From positions 1 to 64,000 of the forward strand of contig CACYOO010000012.1 in NCBI GenBank assembly GCA_902776035.1: DNA of 64,000 bases. Reading direction: 5' to 3'. Numbering within the stretch: position 1 is the first letter of the stretch; the number at the start of each line of letters is the position of its first letter. This DNA comes from an uncultured bacterium. Lineage in GTDB: Bacteria > Cyanobacteriota > Vampirovibrionia > Gastranaerophilales > Gastranaerophilaceae. Below are positions 53,951 through 62,991 of this stretch, in pieces. A program made the translations under genes and the position numbers. The notes under the pieces were generated by a model. That model was not told the DNA's origin and made no database searches. It worked only from the letters and a program-made list of their open reading frames with translations.

Positions 53951-55723
53951 TTACGTTAAAATATAGTATTTTTCATGTTGACAAATAAACATTATATAAA
54001 GTTTAGTTTTACTTGGCATTTTTATATTAAACATTAAAGAATATTTTTTACCGATACGTACCGGATACAAATATTTTGCAAGTTCTTTAGCGTAATTACC
54101 GTTTTTTACTTCTTTATTTTTTACAATTACAAAAACAGGAACATTTTTATTAGAAACAATCGATTCTAGCTTTTTAAAATCTCTATCAGTTATATAATCT
54201 ACATAATCATTATAATAGATTTTTGTGCTTGGTTTAACAGCAAAATCAAATGTTACAAGTCGTGTATTTATTGTATTTGCATAATTTGAATATAATATAA
54301 GTTCATCTTCTCCACCTGAATACAAAATAGTAAACAGATTTGTTACAGCAAAAGTAATAACAAAAAACATTGTTATCACATATCCTGAAAAAATTGAAAC
54401 TAAATGTTTAGATTTAAGTTTTATAATCATCAACATTCCGACAAAACAACATCCCAATAATACAGGATATTTAAACGGATTAAGTATTTCAATAACTTTA
54501 GAAGGAAAAAATATAAAACCAATAGCAGTAAATAAACCTGCTAAAATAAATATTGCGGCTAAAATGTTTGTAGAAACAGATATAATTTTTTTATATTTAT
54601 CATCTTCATAACTTTTACACCAAAAATATCCTGTTATAAATGCAGCAGGAGGTATAGCAGGAAGAATATATGATGGAAGCTTAGTGCTTGATATACTCAT
54701 AACTCCAAAAACCACAACAAAATATATTAAAGAAAATAATAACATTTTTTCATTTTCATTTTTAGGATAACAAGCACATAAAATTTTATTATATATATTT
54801 CCTGTTGAATGTTTAAATCTTGAATATAATTCTTTACATTGATTATAAACAGCTGATAAAAATATAATTGTCCAAGGCAAAAATGCAATTAAAAACACCG
54901 GTATAAAATAGAATAAAGAATGTTTACGTCCTATTTCATTTGAGTTTATTAATCTTGCAAAATGGTGTTTAATAAAATATTCATGAATGAACATTTTATC
55001 AAAATCACGATACATCGCTATATGCCAAGGAAGTATTATAAGTAAAAATACTAAAAAGCCAACCAAAAAATGTAATGGTTTAAACATATCCTTTAATGTT
55101 TTTGTTAAAAAACAATAAAGGAACATAATTACAAAAGGAATTGCTATAGCAAGTATTCCTTTTGCCAAAAAACCCATGCCTGCAAACGTCCAAAAACCCC
55201 ACCAGCAGTATTTTTTATATTTATCTGTTACTATATGACTCAAATAAGCACAATATAAAGAACATGCAATCCAAATAGTTAAAATAATGTCTAAAATAGC
55301 TACATGAGCAAATATAAGGAAAAATACACTTGTTAAAAGAGTTATTGAACTAAATAAACCAAATTTCCTTGATATAACTTTTTTTCCAAAAGCATAAGTA
55401 GCAAAAATAAAAAAAGTTGATAAAAAAGCAATCGGTATTCTTACTGCCATATTAGAAAAATTTCCGAATAGCTTTATTGAAAAACCTACAAGCCAAAAAT
55501 AAAAAGGCGGCTTTTCAAGAAAAGGAACTGAATTTAAAACCAGCGTATTCCAATCATTTGAATATGCCATATCCCTTGACATAATAGCATACCTTGTTTC
55601 ATCCACATCTAATAAAGGATAAAAATTTATTCCCCATATTAAAAATATCCAGCATAGTACTGCTAAAAGCAAATATGCACTTATATCAGGATGTTTTGAT
55701 ATTATTTCTTTTATTTTTAACAT
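53951..55723 (-). CDS. ArnT-like glycosyltransferase (GT83, PMT-type fold)
   Basis: The 590-residue protein has about 12 membrane segments, with the family start FYPLLDVDETRYAIMSRDM, which contains the catalytic Asp-Glu, and LEKPPFYFWLVGFSIKLFG. ArnT moves 4-amino-4-deoxyarabinose from undecaprenyl phosphate to lipid A; relatives move other sugars to lipid A or glycans. The sugar is unknown here. The C-terminal 100 residues form a small periplasmic domain. Confidence 0.88.
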   Translation of the reverse strand: MLKIKEIISKHPDISAYLLLAVLCWIFLIWGINFYPLLDVDETRYAIMSRDMAYSNDWNTLVLNSVPFLEKPPFYFWLVGFSIKLFGNFSNMAVRIPIAFLSTFFIFATYAFGKKVISRKFGLFSSITLLTSVFFLIFAHVAILDIILTIWIACSLYCAYLSHIVTDKYKKYCWWGFWTFAGMGFLAKGILAIAIPFVIMFLYCFLTKTLKDMFKPLHFLVGFLVFLLIILPWHIAMYRDFDKMFIHEYFIKHHFARLINSNEIGRKHSLFYFIPVFLIAFLPWTIIFLSAVYNQCKELYSRFKHSTGNIYNKILCACYPKNENEKMLLFSLIYFVVVFGVMSISSTKLPSYILPAIPPAAFITGYFWCKSYEDDKYKKIISVSTNILAAIFILAGLFTAIGFIFFPSKVIEILNPFKYPVLLGCCFVGMLMIIKLKSKHLVSIFSGYVITMFFVITFAVTNLFTILYSGGEDELILYSNYANTINTRLVTFDFAVKPSTKIYYNDYVDYITDRDFKKLESIVSNKNVPVFVIVKNKEVKNGNYAKELAKYLYPVRIGKKYSLMFNIKMPSKTKLYIMFICQHEKYYILT

Positions 55724-55798
55724 TTTAGTAACGCTTTCTAAATTTTTTTGTAATAATGCTTTTTTTATTTTATCATATATTTTGAAAGCAGGATTAAT

Positions 55799-56611
55799 GT
55801 GAAGATATATTTAAGAAATTTTATTTTAATTATAGCATTATTTATCAGTATAAACACCTCTTTTGCAAAAGATATAAAAATTATCCAAGTATCAGGTGTT
55901 GAATTTTCAGGAAATAATAATTCCATTGAACAGTTAAATAAACTTATTAAATCCGTAAATAACGATTCTAAAGTAGATTTTGTAGTATTTACGGGAGATA
56001 ATATTAAACAATCAAATTCCGAATTACTTAAAGCATTTTTAAAATCAGTAAATAAATTAAAAGTTCCATACTATATTGAAATTGGAGATAAAGATTGTTT
56101 TAAGGCAGGTGGACTATCAAAAGAGGAATATATAAAAATAGTTAATAAAAATTCTAAACTCCATTTAAAAAGTTTTAATTACACAACAAAAAAAGAAAAC
56201 ATAGTATTTATATTTCTTGACGGAGCAAAAGAATTTATGCCTTCAGCCAACGGTTATTTCAAAAATGATACTATTGCTTGGCTGGATAAAAAATTAAATA
56301 AAATAGAAAAAAATAAAAAACAAAAAGTTATTATATTTCAACATTTTCCAATTATTGAATTAAATAAAACATCTATTTTAAATACTTATAATACAGATAG
56401 TTATAAAAAAATACTGTCAGAACATAAAAATGTTTTAGCTATTTTTTCAGGACATTTTAAAACTTCTGTTGAAACCCAAAAAGACGGTATTTTACATTAC
56501 ATAACTAGCGATGCATCAGGTGCAAATGCTGTTTATAGAGAAATTTACATTATTGAAGATAAAAAGAATAACTATGAAATATACTCAATAGAAGTACCTT
56601 ATAATAAATAA
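55799..56611 (+). CDS. Degenerate metallophosphoesterase-like secreted protein
   Basis: A GTG start (AGGA 5 bases upstream) begins a signal peptide of about 23 residues (ending NTSFA). The fold pattern is of a calcineurin-like phosphoesterase: FVVFTGDNI, VIIFQHFPI, LAIFSGHFKT. But the metal-binding motifs are altered. The first D-x-H reads SGVEF, GNHE reads GDKD, and the last GHxH reads GHFK. Catalysis is doubtful. It precedes a TM1266-type gene by 37 bp. Confidence 0.7.
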   Translation: MKIYLRNFILIIALFISINTSFAKDIKIIQVSGVEFSGNNNSIEQLNKLIKSVNNDSKVDFVVFTGDNIKQSNSELLKAFLKSVNKLKVPYYIEIGDKDCFKAGGLSKEEYIKIVNKNSKLHLKSFNYTTKKENIVFIFLDGAKEFMPSANGYFKNDTIAWLDKKLNKIEKNKKQKVIIFQHFPIIELNKTSILNTYNTDSYKKILSEHKNVLAIFSGHFKTSVETQKDGILHYITSDASGANAVYREIYIIEDKKNNYEIYSIEVPYNK

Positions 56612-56648
56612 AGCCATGTTAAAATATAAATACTAAAAAGGAGAAAAT

Positions 56649-56891
56649 ATGACTACAATTTTAGGTATAAAAATATCAAATAAACAGGAATCAGCAAAAA
56701 ATGTACAAAACATATTAAGCGAATATTGCTGCTATATAAAAACAAGATTAGGTATTAACAGCTATGATGAACAAACATGCAGTAATGAAGGTTTAATATT
56801 AGTAGATATACCTAATACAGAAAAAGTAAAAGATATAGAAAAAGCTTTAAGCAACATTAAAAACATAACAGTTAAAAAAATGGAATTTTAA
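56649..56891 (+). CDS. TM1266-family (iron-only hydrogenase system regulator-like) protein
   Basis: The 80-residue protein matches the small ACT-like family found beside [FeFe]-hydrogenases: ILGIKISNKQESAKNVQNILSEYCCYIKTRLGI, then GLILVDIPNTEKVKDIEKALSNIKNITVKKMEF. In other genomes the family is linked with hydrogenase maturation genes, and none are in this window. An AAGGAG ribosome site precedes the ATG. The stop touches the stop of the converging nucleotidase gene. Confidence 0.72.
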   Translation: MTTILGIKISNKQESAKNVQNILSEYCCYIKTRLGINSYDEQTCSNEGLILVDIPNTEKVKDIEKALSNIKNITVKKMEF

Positions 56892-58544
56892 TTAACCGTT
56901 AATAGCATTCATAGTATTAATTTTGTCTTCCATAGAATATTGAGGACAATATGTTGCTAAATCTGTATATTTAATTGTAATTCTATTATCTTTAACCGCT
57001 GGCTTAGCCAAATCTATCTCTTTTTTATTTTCAAGATAATTTGTGAATATGTCATGCTGACATCCAACATATTCTGCTTTATCTTGATATTTAGCACAAA
57101 AATCTTTTGAATCTGCACCGTAGAATAAAAATTCATCAACAGAAACTTTTACTGTCTTAGTATCACTTGGATTGTTAACATCGATTGAACGAATTACATT
57201 TCCTTTTTCATCTGTTACATCAAGCTTTGTTAATGCTTTATCTCCCATTGATTGGTCTAAAGTATATTTCAATCCGGCACATCTTTGTAATTCAGGATCT
57301 TTCTTTTTGAAAACTTTTGAGCCGGTAGAATTTAATAAGCCAACTAAATCTTTTTCAGTCATATTAATAGCAAAAGTTTTTGAATTATAAGGCATCATGT
57401 CAAATTTTAATTCATAATTTGTAATTTGACCTGCTGCACCTTTTTTTATTGTATTTGTACCAAATAAAACGGCTTCCACACCTTTATCTTTGCCTGCTTC
57501 TAATACAGCATCAGCATACATATTTGCAATAGGATTTTCAGTATATCTTTCTTCAAATTCACATGCCGGCTTGTAATCATTTTTAACTGTTGCAAGAGTT
57601 TTCTTTTCACCTAAGGCATCAGTTATCATTGAATTAACTGTTTTGTCTTCTTCAAATTCATTTACTTTCACAAGCTTATTTTTTATAGAATCAGTTTTGA
57701 TAACACCTTTTTCATCAAAAACAACATCCATAAATCCGGCATATTTGTTTAATTTACCGCCTTGTGTAATAACAATCGGCTCTCCTCTTTTTGACATAAA
57801 TATATTTTGAGGATGTTCTTCGTCTTTTGTTTCTTTATTTACACCATTTATTACAGAATGAGTATGTCCGCCGATAATAATATCGATACCTTCACATTCA
57901 CGAGCCACTCTCAAATCTGCACTATCATTATAACCTAAGTGAGATAATAGAACTATTTTATTGATACCTTCTTTTTCAAGTTTATCAACTTCTTCTTGTA
58001 TTGCTTTTATAGTTTTATCTGCATTTTTTACTTTTACACCTGTTTTTTTATCTTCATCAGCACCAACTTCCGCATCAAATGGAGAAGCACCGATAACTGC
58101 AAATTTATGTCCGCCTTTCATAAATACTGCTGATTTAACAAGTTTTTTATCTGCTATACATTCTTTTAAAGGGTTTTCTTCAGGAACTTCTAAATTTGCA
58201 GATACTGCCTTTGAATTTATACCTTTTAATATTTCTGATAAGCCCTTTGATTTTGTTGTAAATTCATGATTACCAAGAGTTAAGGCATCTAAATGTAAAG
58301 CATTAATAACTTTTGTTAAAAGTCCTAATCTTGCTCTATCTTTACCATAAAAGCAATCACCTGCAGTTAAAGCAAGTGTACTATTATCTTTATTAGCTTT
58401 TTCAAATGAATCCTTTGCCGTTTTTAATTTTGCTAAACGATTAACATCACCATGCATATCGTTTGTATAAAAAATACTTAATTGTGCTTCACCTTTTTTA
58501 GCAACATTTTGAGGTGTAAATGGATTAATAGTTGTCATGTTCAT
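56892..58544 (-). CDS. 5'-nucleotidase / cyclic phosphodiesterase (UshA-like), no signal peptide
   Basis: The 550-residue protein has the metallophosphatase motifs IFYTNDMHG, ALTAGDCFYGKD, TLGNHEFT and IIGGHTHSVI. The C-terminal 5'-nucleotidase domain contains ERYTENPIANMYADAVLEAG. UshA-type enzymes are normally exported, but this one starts MNMTTINPFTPQNVAKKG with no signal. Either it is cytoplasmic or it leaves by another route. AAGGA precedes the ATG by 4 bases. Confidence 0.88.
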   Translation of the reverse strand: MNMTTINPFTPQNVAKKGEAQLSIFYTNDMHGDVNRLAKLKTAKDSFEKANKDNSTLALTAGDCFYGKDRARLGLLTKVINALHLDALTLGNHEFTTKSKGLSEILKGINSKAVSANLEVPEENPLKECIADKKLVKSAVFMKGGHKFAVIGASPFDAEVGADEDKKTGVKVKNADKTIKAIQEEVDKLEKEGINKIVLLSHLGYNDSADLRVARECEGIDIIIGGHTHSVINGVNKETKDEEHPQNIFMSKRGEPIVITQGGKLNKYAGFMDVVFDEKGVIKTDSIKNKLVKVNEFEEDKTVNSMITDALGEKKTLATVKNDYKPACEFEERYTENPIANMYADAVLEAGKDKGVEAVLFGTNTIKKGAAGQITNYELKFDMMPYNSKTFAINMTEKDLVGLLNSTGSKVFKKKDPELQRCAGLKYTLDQSMGDKALTKLDVTDEKGNVIRSIDVNNPSDTKTVKVSVDEFLFYGADSKDFCAKYQDKAEYVGCQHDIFTNYLENKKEIDLAKPAVKDNRITIKYTDLATYCPQYSMEDKINTMNAING

Positions 58545-58647
58545 TTATTCCTTACCGTATATAAAAAATTAAAAAATATACATAATTGCTAAAAAGTTAA
58601 ATCTTTAATTAATAAATTTTAACAAAAAAATTTTTTTATTTAATAAT

Positions 58648-59118
58648 TTATTTTGAAGATATTATTTCATCGGAAATTTCTCTAAATGCACCATTTCCGC
58701 CTGAAAGTTTTGTTATTTTTATATTTTTTATTTGTTTAATTTTATCAATACCGTTTGATACTGTGTATTTGTTATCAACATATTCAAGACAATCTATATC
58801 ATTTACATCATCACCAATATAAATTATTTCTTCTTTTGATAAATTGTTTCGTTCCATTATTTCTTGTAAAACATTTATTTTATTTCTAATTTGCTGATGA
58901 ACTTCTTTAAGGTTAAATGTTTTTTTTAATAATTCTATTGCAGAATTTTTTTCTCCCGATATTATACCAAATTCAAAACCGTTTTTTATTAGCAAAGAAA
59001 TACCCATGACATCTCGAAAATTTATTTTGCGGGAAATTTTACCGTCTTCATCAATATAAATTGTGTTATCTGTAAAAATTCCATCAAAATCTGATATAAC
59101 CATTTTTATTTCTGACAT
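58648..59118 (-). CDS. KdsC-like HAD phosphatase
   Basis: The 156-residue cap-less HAD protein has the motifs SDFDGIFTDNTIYIDEDG, GIISGEKN and IGDDVNDIDCLEYV. KdsC removes phosphate from Kdo-8-phosphate; a close relative serves 9-phosphate nonulosonates. It lies 2 bp downstream of the NeuB-like gene, which favours the nonulosonate route. Confidence 0.9.
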   Translation of the reverse strand: MSEIKMVISDFDGIFTDNTIYIDEDGKISRKINFRDVMGISLLIKNGFEFGIISGEKNSAIELLKKTFNLKEVHQQIRNKINVLQEIMERNNLSKEEIIYIGDDVNDIDCLEYVDNKYTVSNGIDKIKQIKNIKITKLSGGNGAFREISDEIISSK

Positions 59119-59120
59119 TA

Positions 59121-59987
59121 TTAAACCTTTCTTAATTTCTCTATAATAGGTAATTCACTGTCATAAACTCGTTTTATACCATCACCTGCAATCGTTTTTA
59201 ATTGATGAATATCCCTTACTATACGATAAAGTCCCTGATATTCAAGACTTGCTGCCTGATCTGAACCCCATAATGTTCTATCTATTGTTATATGTCTTTC
59301 CACAGCACATGCTCCATACAATACAGATATTATAGATGGTAAAATTCCTTTTTCATGTCCTGAAAAACCTATAGGACAGTTATAACGTTTTTTTAGTTCC
59401 GGTATAACTTTTAAATTAATCTCATGATTAAATGTAGGATAAGTTGACGTACAATGATATATAAGAAGATTTTCTTTTCCTAAAACATCAACTGCATGGT
59501 CTATTTGTTCTAAAGTACTCATGCCTGTTGATAGTAAAATTGGCTTACCTGTTTTTTTGGTATATTTTAGCAGTTTATCATTTGTTAAACTTGCTGATGC
59601 AATTTTGTAACAAGGTACATTAAATTGTTCTATAAAATCTACAGATTCTTCATCCCAACATGAAGCATACCAGATTATATTTTTTGCTTTGCAATATTTA
59701 TCAATTTCTTCATACTGTTGTTGATTAAATTCTAAACCCCTTTTTAAATCACCGTTTGTATTACCAAATACACTTTGTCGTTCTTTTGCAAGTTCTTCTT
59801 TTGTATATACAACATCAATCGTTCTTTTTTGGAATTTAACCGCATCACATCCTGCTTCTTTAGCCATATCTATTAAATGCTTTGCAATATTTAAACTTCC
59901 GTTATGATTTATACCTATTTCTGCAGTTATAAAACATTCGTGATTATCACCAATAAGTTTATTACTTATTTGTATTTCATTAGTCAT
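59121..59987 (-). CDS. NeuB-family nonulosonate (sialic-type) synthase, no SAF domain
   Basis: The 288-residue TIM-barrel protein has the family motifs EIGINHNGSLNIAKHLIDMAKEAGCDAVKFQKR, KPILLSTGMSTLEQI, YHCTSTYP, GFSGHEKG and VERHITIDR. It would condense a six-carbon sugar with phosphoenolpyruvate. It stops after GDGIKRVYDSELPIIEKLRKV, without the C-terminal SAF (antifreeze-like) domain of classical NeuB. Such short members are known. It is in one operon with the phosphatase. Confidence 0.88.
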   Translation of the reverse strand: MTNEIQISNKLIGDNHECFITAEIGINHNGSLNIAKHLIDMAKEAGCDAVKFQKRTIDVVYTKEELAKERQSVFGNTNGDLKRGLEFNQQQYEEIDKYCKAKNIIWYASCWDEESVDFIEQFNVPCYKIASASLTNDKLLKYTKKTGKPILLSTGMSTLEQIDHAVDVLGKENLLIYHCTSTYPTFNHEINLKVIPELKKRYNCPIGFSGHEKGILPSIISVLYGACAVERHITIDRTLWGSDQAASLEYQGLYRIVRDIHQLKTIAGDGIKRVYDSELPIIEKLRKV

Positions 59988-60001
59988 ATTTTTTCCTTTT
60001 A

Positions 60002-60589
60002 TTATAAATATTTTTTATAAATTCCATAATCTTCATCATTAGCTTCCAACTGTGAATCTGTTTCTGTTTCTTCTTTTTTTTCTTCAGAAATATTATTTTC
60101 ATCATTATTCTTATATTTTATAAAATCATCCTTTGCCGGATAAATATCATTTAAAAATGATGATTCATTATTATAATTTAAATTTTGTACAGTATTTTTT
60201 TCTTTGTCTTGTTCTTCACTCAAGTCTTTTATTAATGATATATTTTCGTTTGATACCCCGATTAAAAGTTTTTTACCATTAACTCCAATTACATGTAATG
60301 TTTTATTCTGTCCTATAGGAGTTGAAGAATATATAACTACTTGTGATTCATCAAAATTTTTAAATTGTTTTTTTGCTGTTTTTTGACCTAAAATATTTAA
60401 TTTTGCATAAATTATACCTGTTATATAAATTAGCAAAATAACTATTCCAAGAGAAATTATTACAGATATATAATCTACACTTGTTGAATGTTTTAGAACA
60501 CGTTTTATACTATATGGAATAAAATCAGAAGCAAAAACTGATTGTGTAATTAAAAAGAACGAAAAGAATAAGAAAAAGATTTTTTGCAT
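60002..60589 (-). CDS. FliO-like membrane protein
   Basis: A signal-like start (MQKIFFLFFSFFLITQSVFA) is followed by a second membrane helix (YISVIISLGIVILLIYITGIIYA) and a small FliO-type domain: VVIYSSTPIGQNKTLHVIGVNGKKLLIGVSNENISLI. FliO helps assemble the flagellar export gate. The C-terminal 80 residues are acidic and disordered. No other export gate gene lies near it. It is 14 bp after neuB on the minus strand. Confidence 0.7.
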   Translation of the reverse strand: MQKIFFLFFSFFLITQSVFASDFIPYSIKRVLKHSTSVDYISVIISLGIVILLIYITGIIYAKLNILGQKTAKKQFKNFDESQVVIYSSTPIGQNKTLHVIGVNGKKLLIGVSNENISLIKDLSEEQDKEKNTVQNLNYNNESSFLNDIYPAKDDFIKYKNNDENNISEEKKEETETDSQLEANDEDYGIYKKYL

Positions 60590-60669
60590 TTATGCTCCTA
60601 TATATTTTTCATTGAATTTGACTTATGAGTATAGTAACATAAAATTACAAAAAAATAAGGGTTATACGT

Positions 60670-61944
60670 ATGATTTTGTATATAATAAATTTAGTTGTTA
60701 TTGCAATATTTTTATCTTTATTAATTTTAACAAAACGTTCTGACAGACGTTGGTCTAATATGAACGATTATTTGGGAGATGTAAATAAAACTTTAAATTC
60801 TATTAGATATGGAGAATTTAATAAACGGCTCGAATCATTAAACAAAGAAACTGATGAAAATTTAACAGCAAGTATAAATAAATTGATAGATACTTTAAGT
60901 GAAAAGGAAAAGCAGGTTACTCAGGAACAAATGCGTCTTATAAGTCAAAACCGTTTTTTAGAAGCAATTATGAATTCTTTATCTGACGGTTTAATTATTA
61001 TAGATGAAGATTTCAAAATTTTACGTGCAACTCCGAAAATTCTTGAATGGTTTAACGTTAGATCAGCTGATATTTTAAAAGCTAATTTGTTAGACTACGT
61101 TACATTTAAAGAAAAAATAGATATTGAAAAATTTAATGATACAGATATATACATAAACGGTTATCCGAAAAATACATTTTCTGCAACATCAATGAGATTA
61201 CAGTTAAACGATAAAATAAAAAAATATATTGTGATTATAAAAAATATTTCAATACAACGTGATTTAGAAAACTTGAAAGAAGATTTTGCAGCAACTTTAA
61301 CACATGATTTAAAAGTACCTATAGTTGCTGAATCAAATATTTTAAGCTTTTTAATTGATGGAAAATTTGGAGAATTATCTGAAAAACAATTTCAAGCTAT
61401 TAAAAATATGCAAGCTTCAAATACTGAATTACTTGAATTAGTACAAGTTTTACTTGAAACATATAAAGTAAAAAACACAGGTATAGAATTATATCGAGAA
61501 AATTTTGACATAAATCCGTTTATAAATTCAATATTAGCGGAAATGTCGCCTATTGCTGAAAAAAACGGATTAAAATTGAGATATAAAGAATATGAAAATA
61601 TATCTATTAATGCTGATAAATTTCAATTAAAACGTGTTATAAAAAATATTATACAAAATGCTATTATACATAGTAAAACAAAAGAAAATATAGATATAAA
61701 TGTAATGAAAACAACAAAAGAGATTGATATTTTTATAAAAGATTATGGTATTGGTATTCCGGAAGATGATATAAATATTATATTTAGAAAATATTATTCA
61801 ACAGCTAAAAAATTCAGAAAAATAGGAACAGGTTTGGGTTTATATTTGGCTTATCAAATAGTTAAAGCACATGGCGGATTAATAACCGTAAAATCTAAAA
61901 AAGATGAAGGTTCTGAGTTCTGTATAAGTATACCTAATCCGTAA
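60670..61944 (+). CDS. Sensor histidine kinase with PAS domain
   Basis: The 424-residue protein has one N-terminal membrane segment (residues 2-20), a coiled coil, a PAS domain (about 95-200; NSLSDGLIIIDEDFKILRATPKI), and HisKA with H in ATLTHDLKVPI. The ATPase domain has NIIQNAIIHS, DYGIGIPEDD and GTGLGLYLAYQIVKAHGG. No response regulator gene is beside it, so it is an orphan. It may sense a membrane or cytoplasmic signal through PAS. Confidence 0.92.
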   Translation: MILYIINLVVIAIFLSLLILTKRSDRRWSNMNDYLGDVNKTLNSIRYGEFNKRLESLNKETDENLTASINKLIDTLSEKEKQVTQEQMRLISQNRFLEAIMNSLSDGLIIIDEDFKILRATPKILEWFNVRSADILKANLLDYVTFKEKIDIEKFNDTDIYINGYPKNTFSATSMRLQLNDKIKKYIVIIKNISIQRDLENLKEDFAATLTHDLKVPIVAESNILSFLIDGKFGELSEKQFQAIKNMQASNTELLELVQVLLETYKVKNTGIELYRENFDINPFINSILAEMSPIAEKNGLKLRYKEYENISINADKFQLKRVIKNIIQNAIIHSKTKENIDINVMKTTKEIDIFIKDYGIGIPEDDINIIFRKYYSTAKKFRKIGTGLGLYLAYQIVKAHGGLITVKSKKDEGSEFCISIPNP

Positions 61945-61950
61945 AAATAT

Positions 61951-62991
61951 TTATTTTAAAAACATACAATCACCATAAGAATAAAAATAATATTTTTCTT
62001 TTATGGCTTCTTTATAAGCTTTAAATATAAAATCCTTTCCTTCTAAAGCACTTACCAGCATTAAAAGTGTAGATTTTGGCAGGTGAAAATTTGTTATAAG
62101 CTCATCCACAACTTTAAATTCATAAGGAGGATATATAAATAATTTTGATGCGGATTTACAAGCTTTTATTTTTCCAAATTGCTGATAAGCAGTTTCTAAT
62201 GTCCTAACTGTTGTTGTACCAATAGCAAGTAATTTTTTACCGTTTGATTTTGCCTTGTTTATTAAATCTGCTGTTTCTTGAGTTATTTCAAATTCTTCAC
62301 TATCCATTTTATGTTCTGTTACTTCTTCGCATTTTACAGGTCTGAATGTTCCAAGTCCAACATTTAAAGTAACATAAGCAATATCAATACCTTTATGTTT
62401 TAGTTTATCAAGTATTTCATTTGTAAAATGTAATCCTGCTGTAGGAGCTGCAACAGAACCCTCTTTTTTTGCATAAACTGTTTGATAACGTTCATAATCA
62501 AGATTTTTACGTTCATCGTCAGTCATTTTACGTTCTATATAGGGTGGTAAAGGAACATTTCCTACTTTATCAAGTATTTCATACAAAATTCCATCATAAA
62601 TTAGTTCTATAAGCCATTTTCCATCTTCCAAATTGTTTAAAATTTTTACAGATAAAATATCAGCTATTTTTATTATTTGATTTTCTTTTACTCTTTTTGA
62701 CGGCTTAATTAACGCTTCCCATTGTTTGTTTCCGCAATCTTTCAGTAAAAATACTTCTATTAGCGCACCTGTATCTTTATGACCATATAATCTTGCAGGA
62801 ATAACTTTTGTATTATTTAATACTACAATATAATTTTCGTCTAAATAATCAACAATATCGTAAAAGTGTTTATGCTCAATTGTTTGGCTTTTTTTATCTA
62901 AAACCATCATCCTTGCATTTTCACGTCTTTCACTTGGAGTTTGAGCTATCAATTCTTCAGGTAAATTATAATCAAATTCTTCAAGTTTCAT
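61951..62991 (-). CDS. queA: S-adenosylmethionine:tRNA ribosyltransferase-isomerase QueA
   Basis: The 346-residue protein starts with LEEFDYNLPEELIAQTPSERRENARMMV and contains APTAGLHFTNEIL, YVTLNVGLGTFRPV and TTTVRTLETA. It makes the epoxyqueuosine part of the queuosine tRNA nucleoside. The start ATG adjoins the yidC stop. Its stop is 6 bp from the converging histidine kinase stop. Confidence 0.97.
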   Translation of the reverse strand: MKLEEFDYNLPEELIAQTPSERRENARMMVLDKKSQTIEHKHFYDIVDYLDENYIVVLNNTKVIPARLYGHKDTGALIEVFLLKDCGNKQWEALIKPSKRVKENQIIKIADILSVKILNNLEDGKWLIELIYDGILYEILDKVGNVPLPPYIERKMTDDERKNLDYERYQTVYAKKEGSVAAPTAGLHFTNEILDKLKHKGIDIAYVTLNVGLGTFRPVKCEEVTEHKMDSEEFEITQETADLINKAKSNGKKLLAIGTTTVRTLETAYQQFGKIKACKSASKLFIYPPYEFKVVDELITNFHLPKSTLLMLVSALEGKDFIFKAYKEAIKEKYYFYSYGDCMFLK

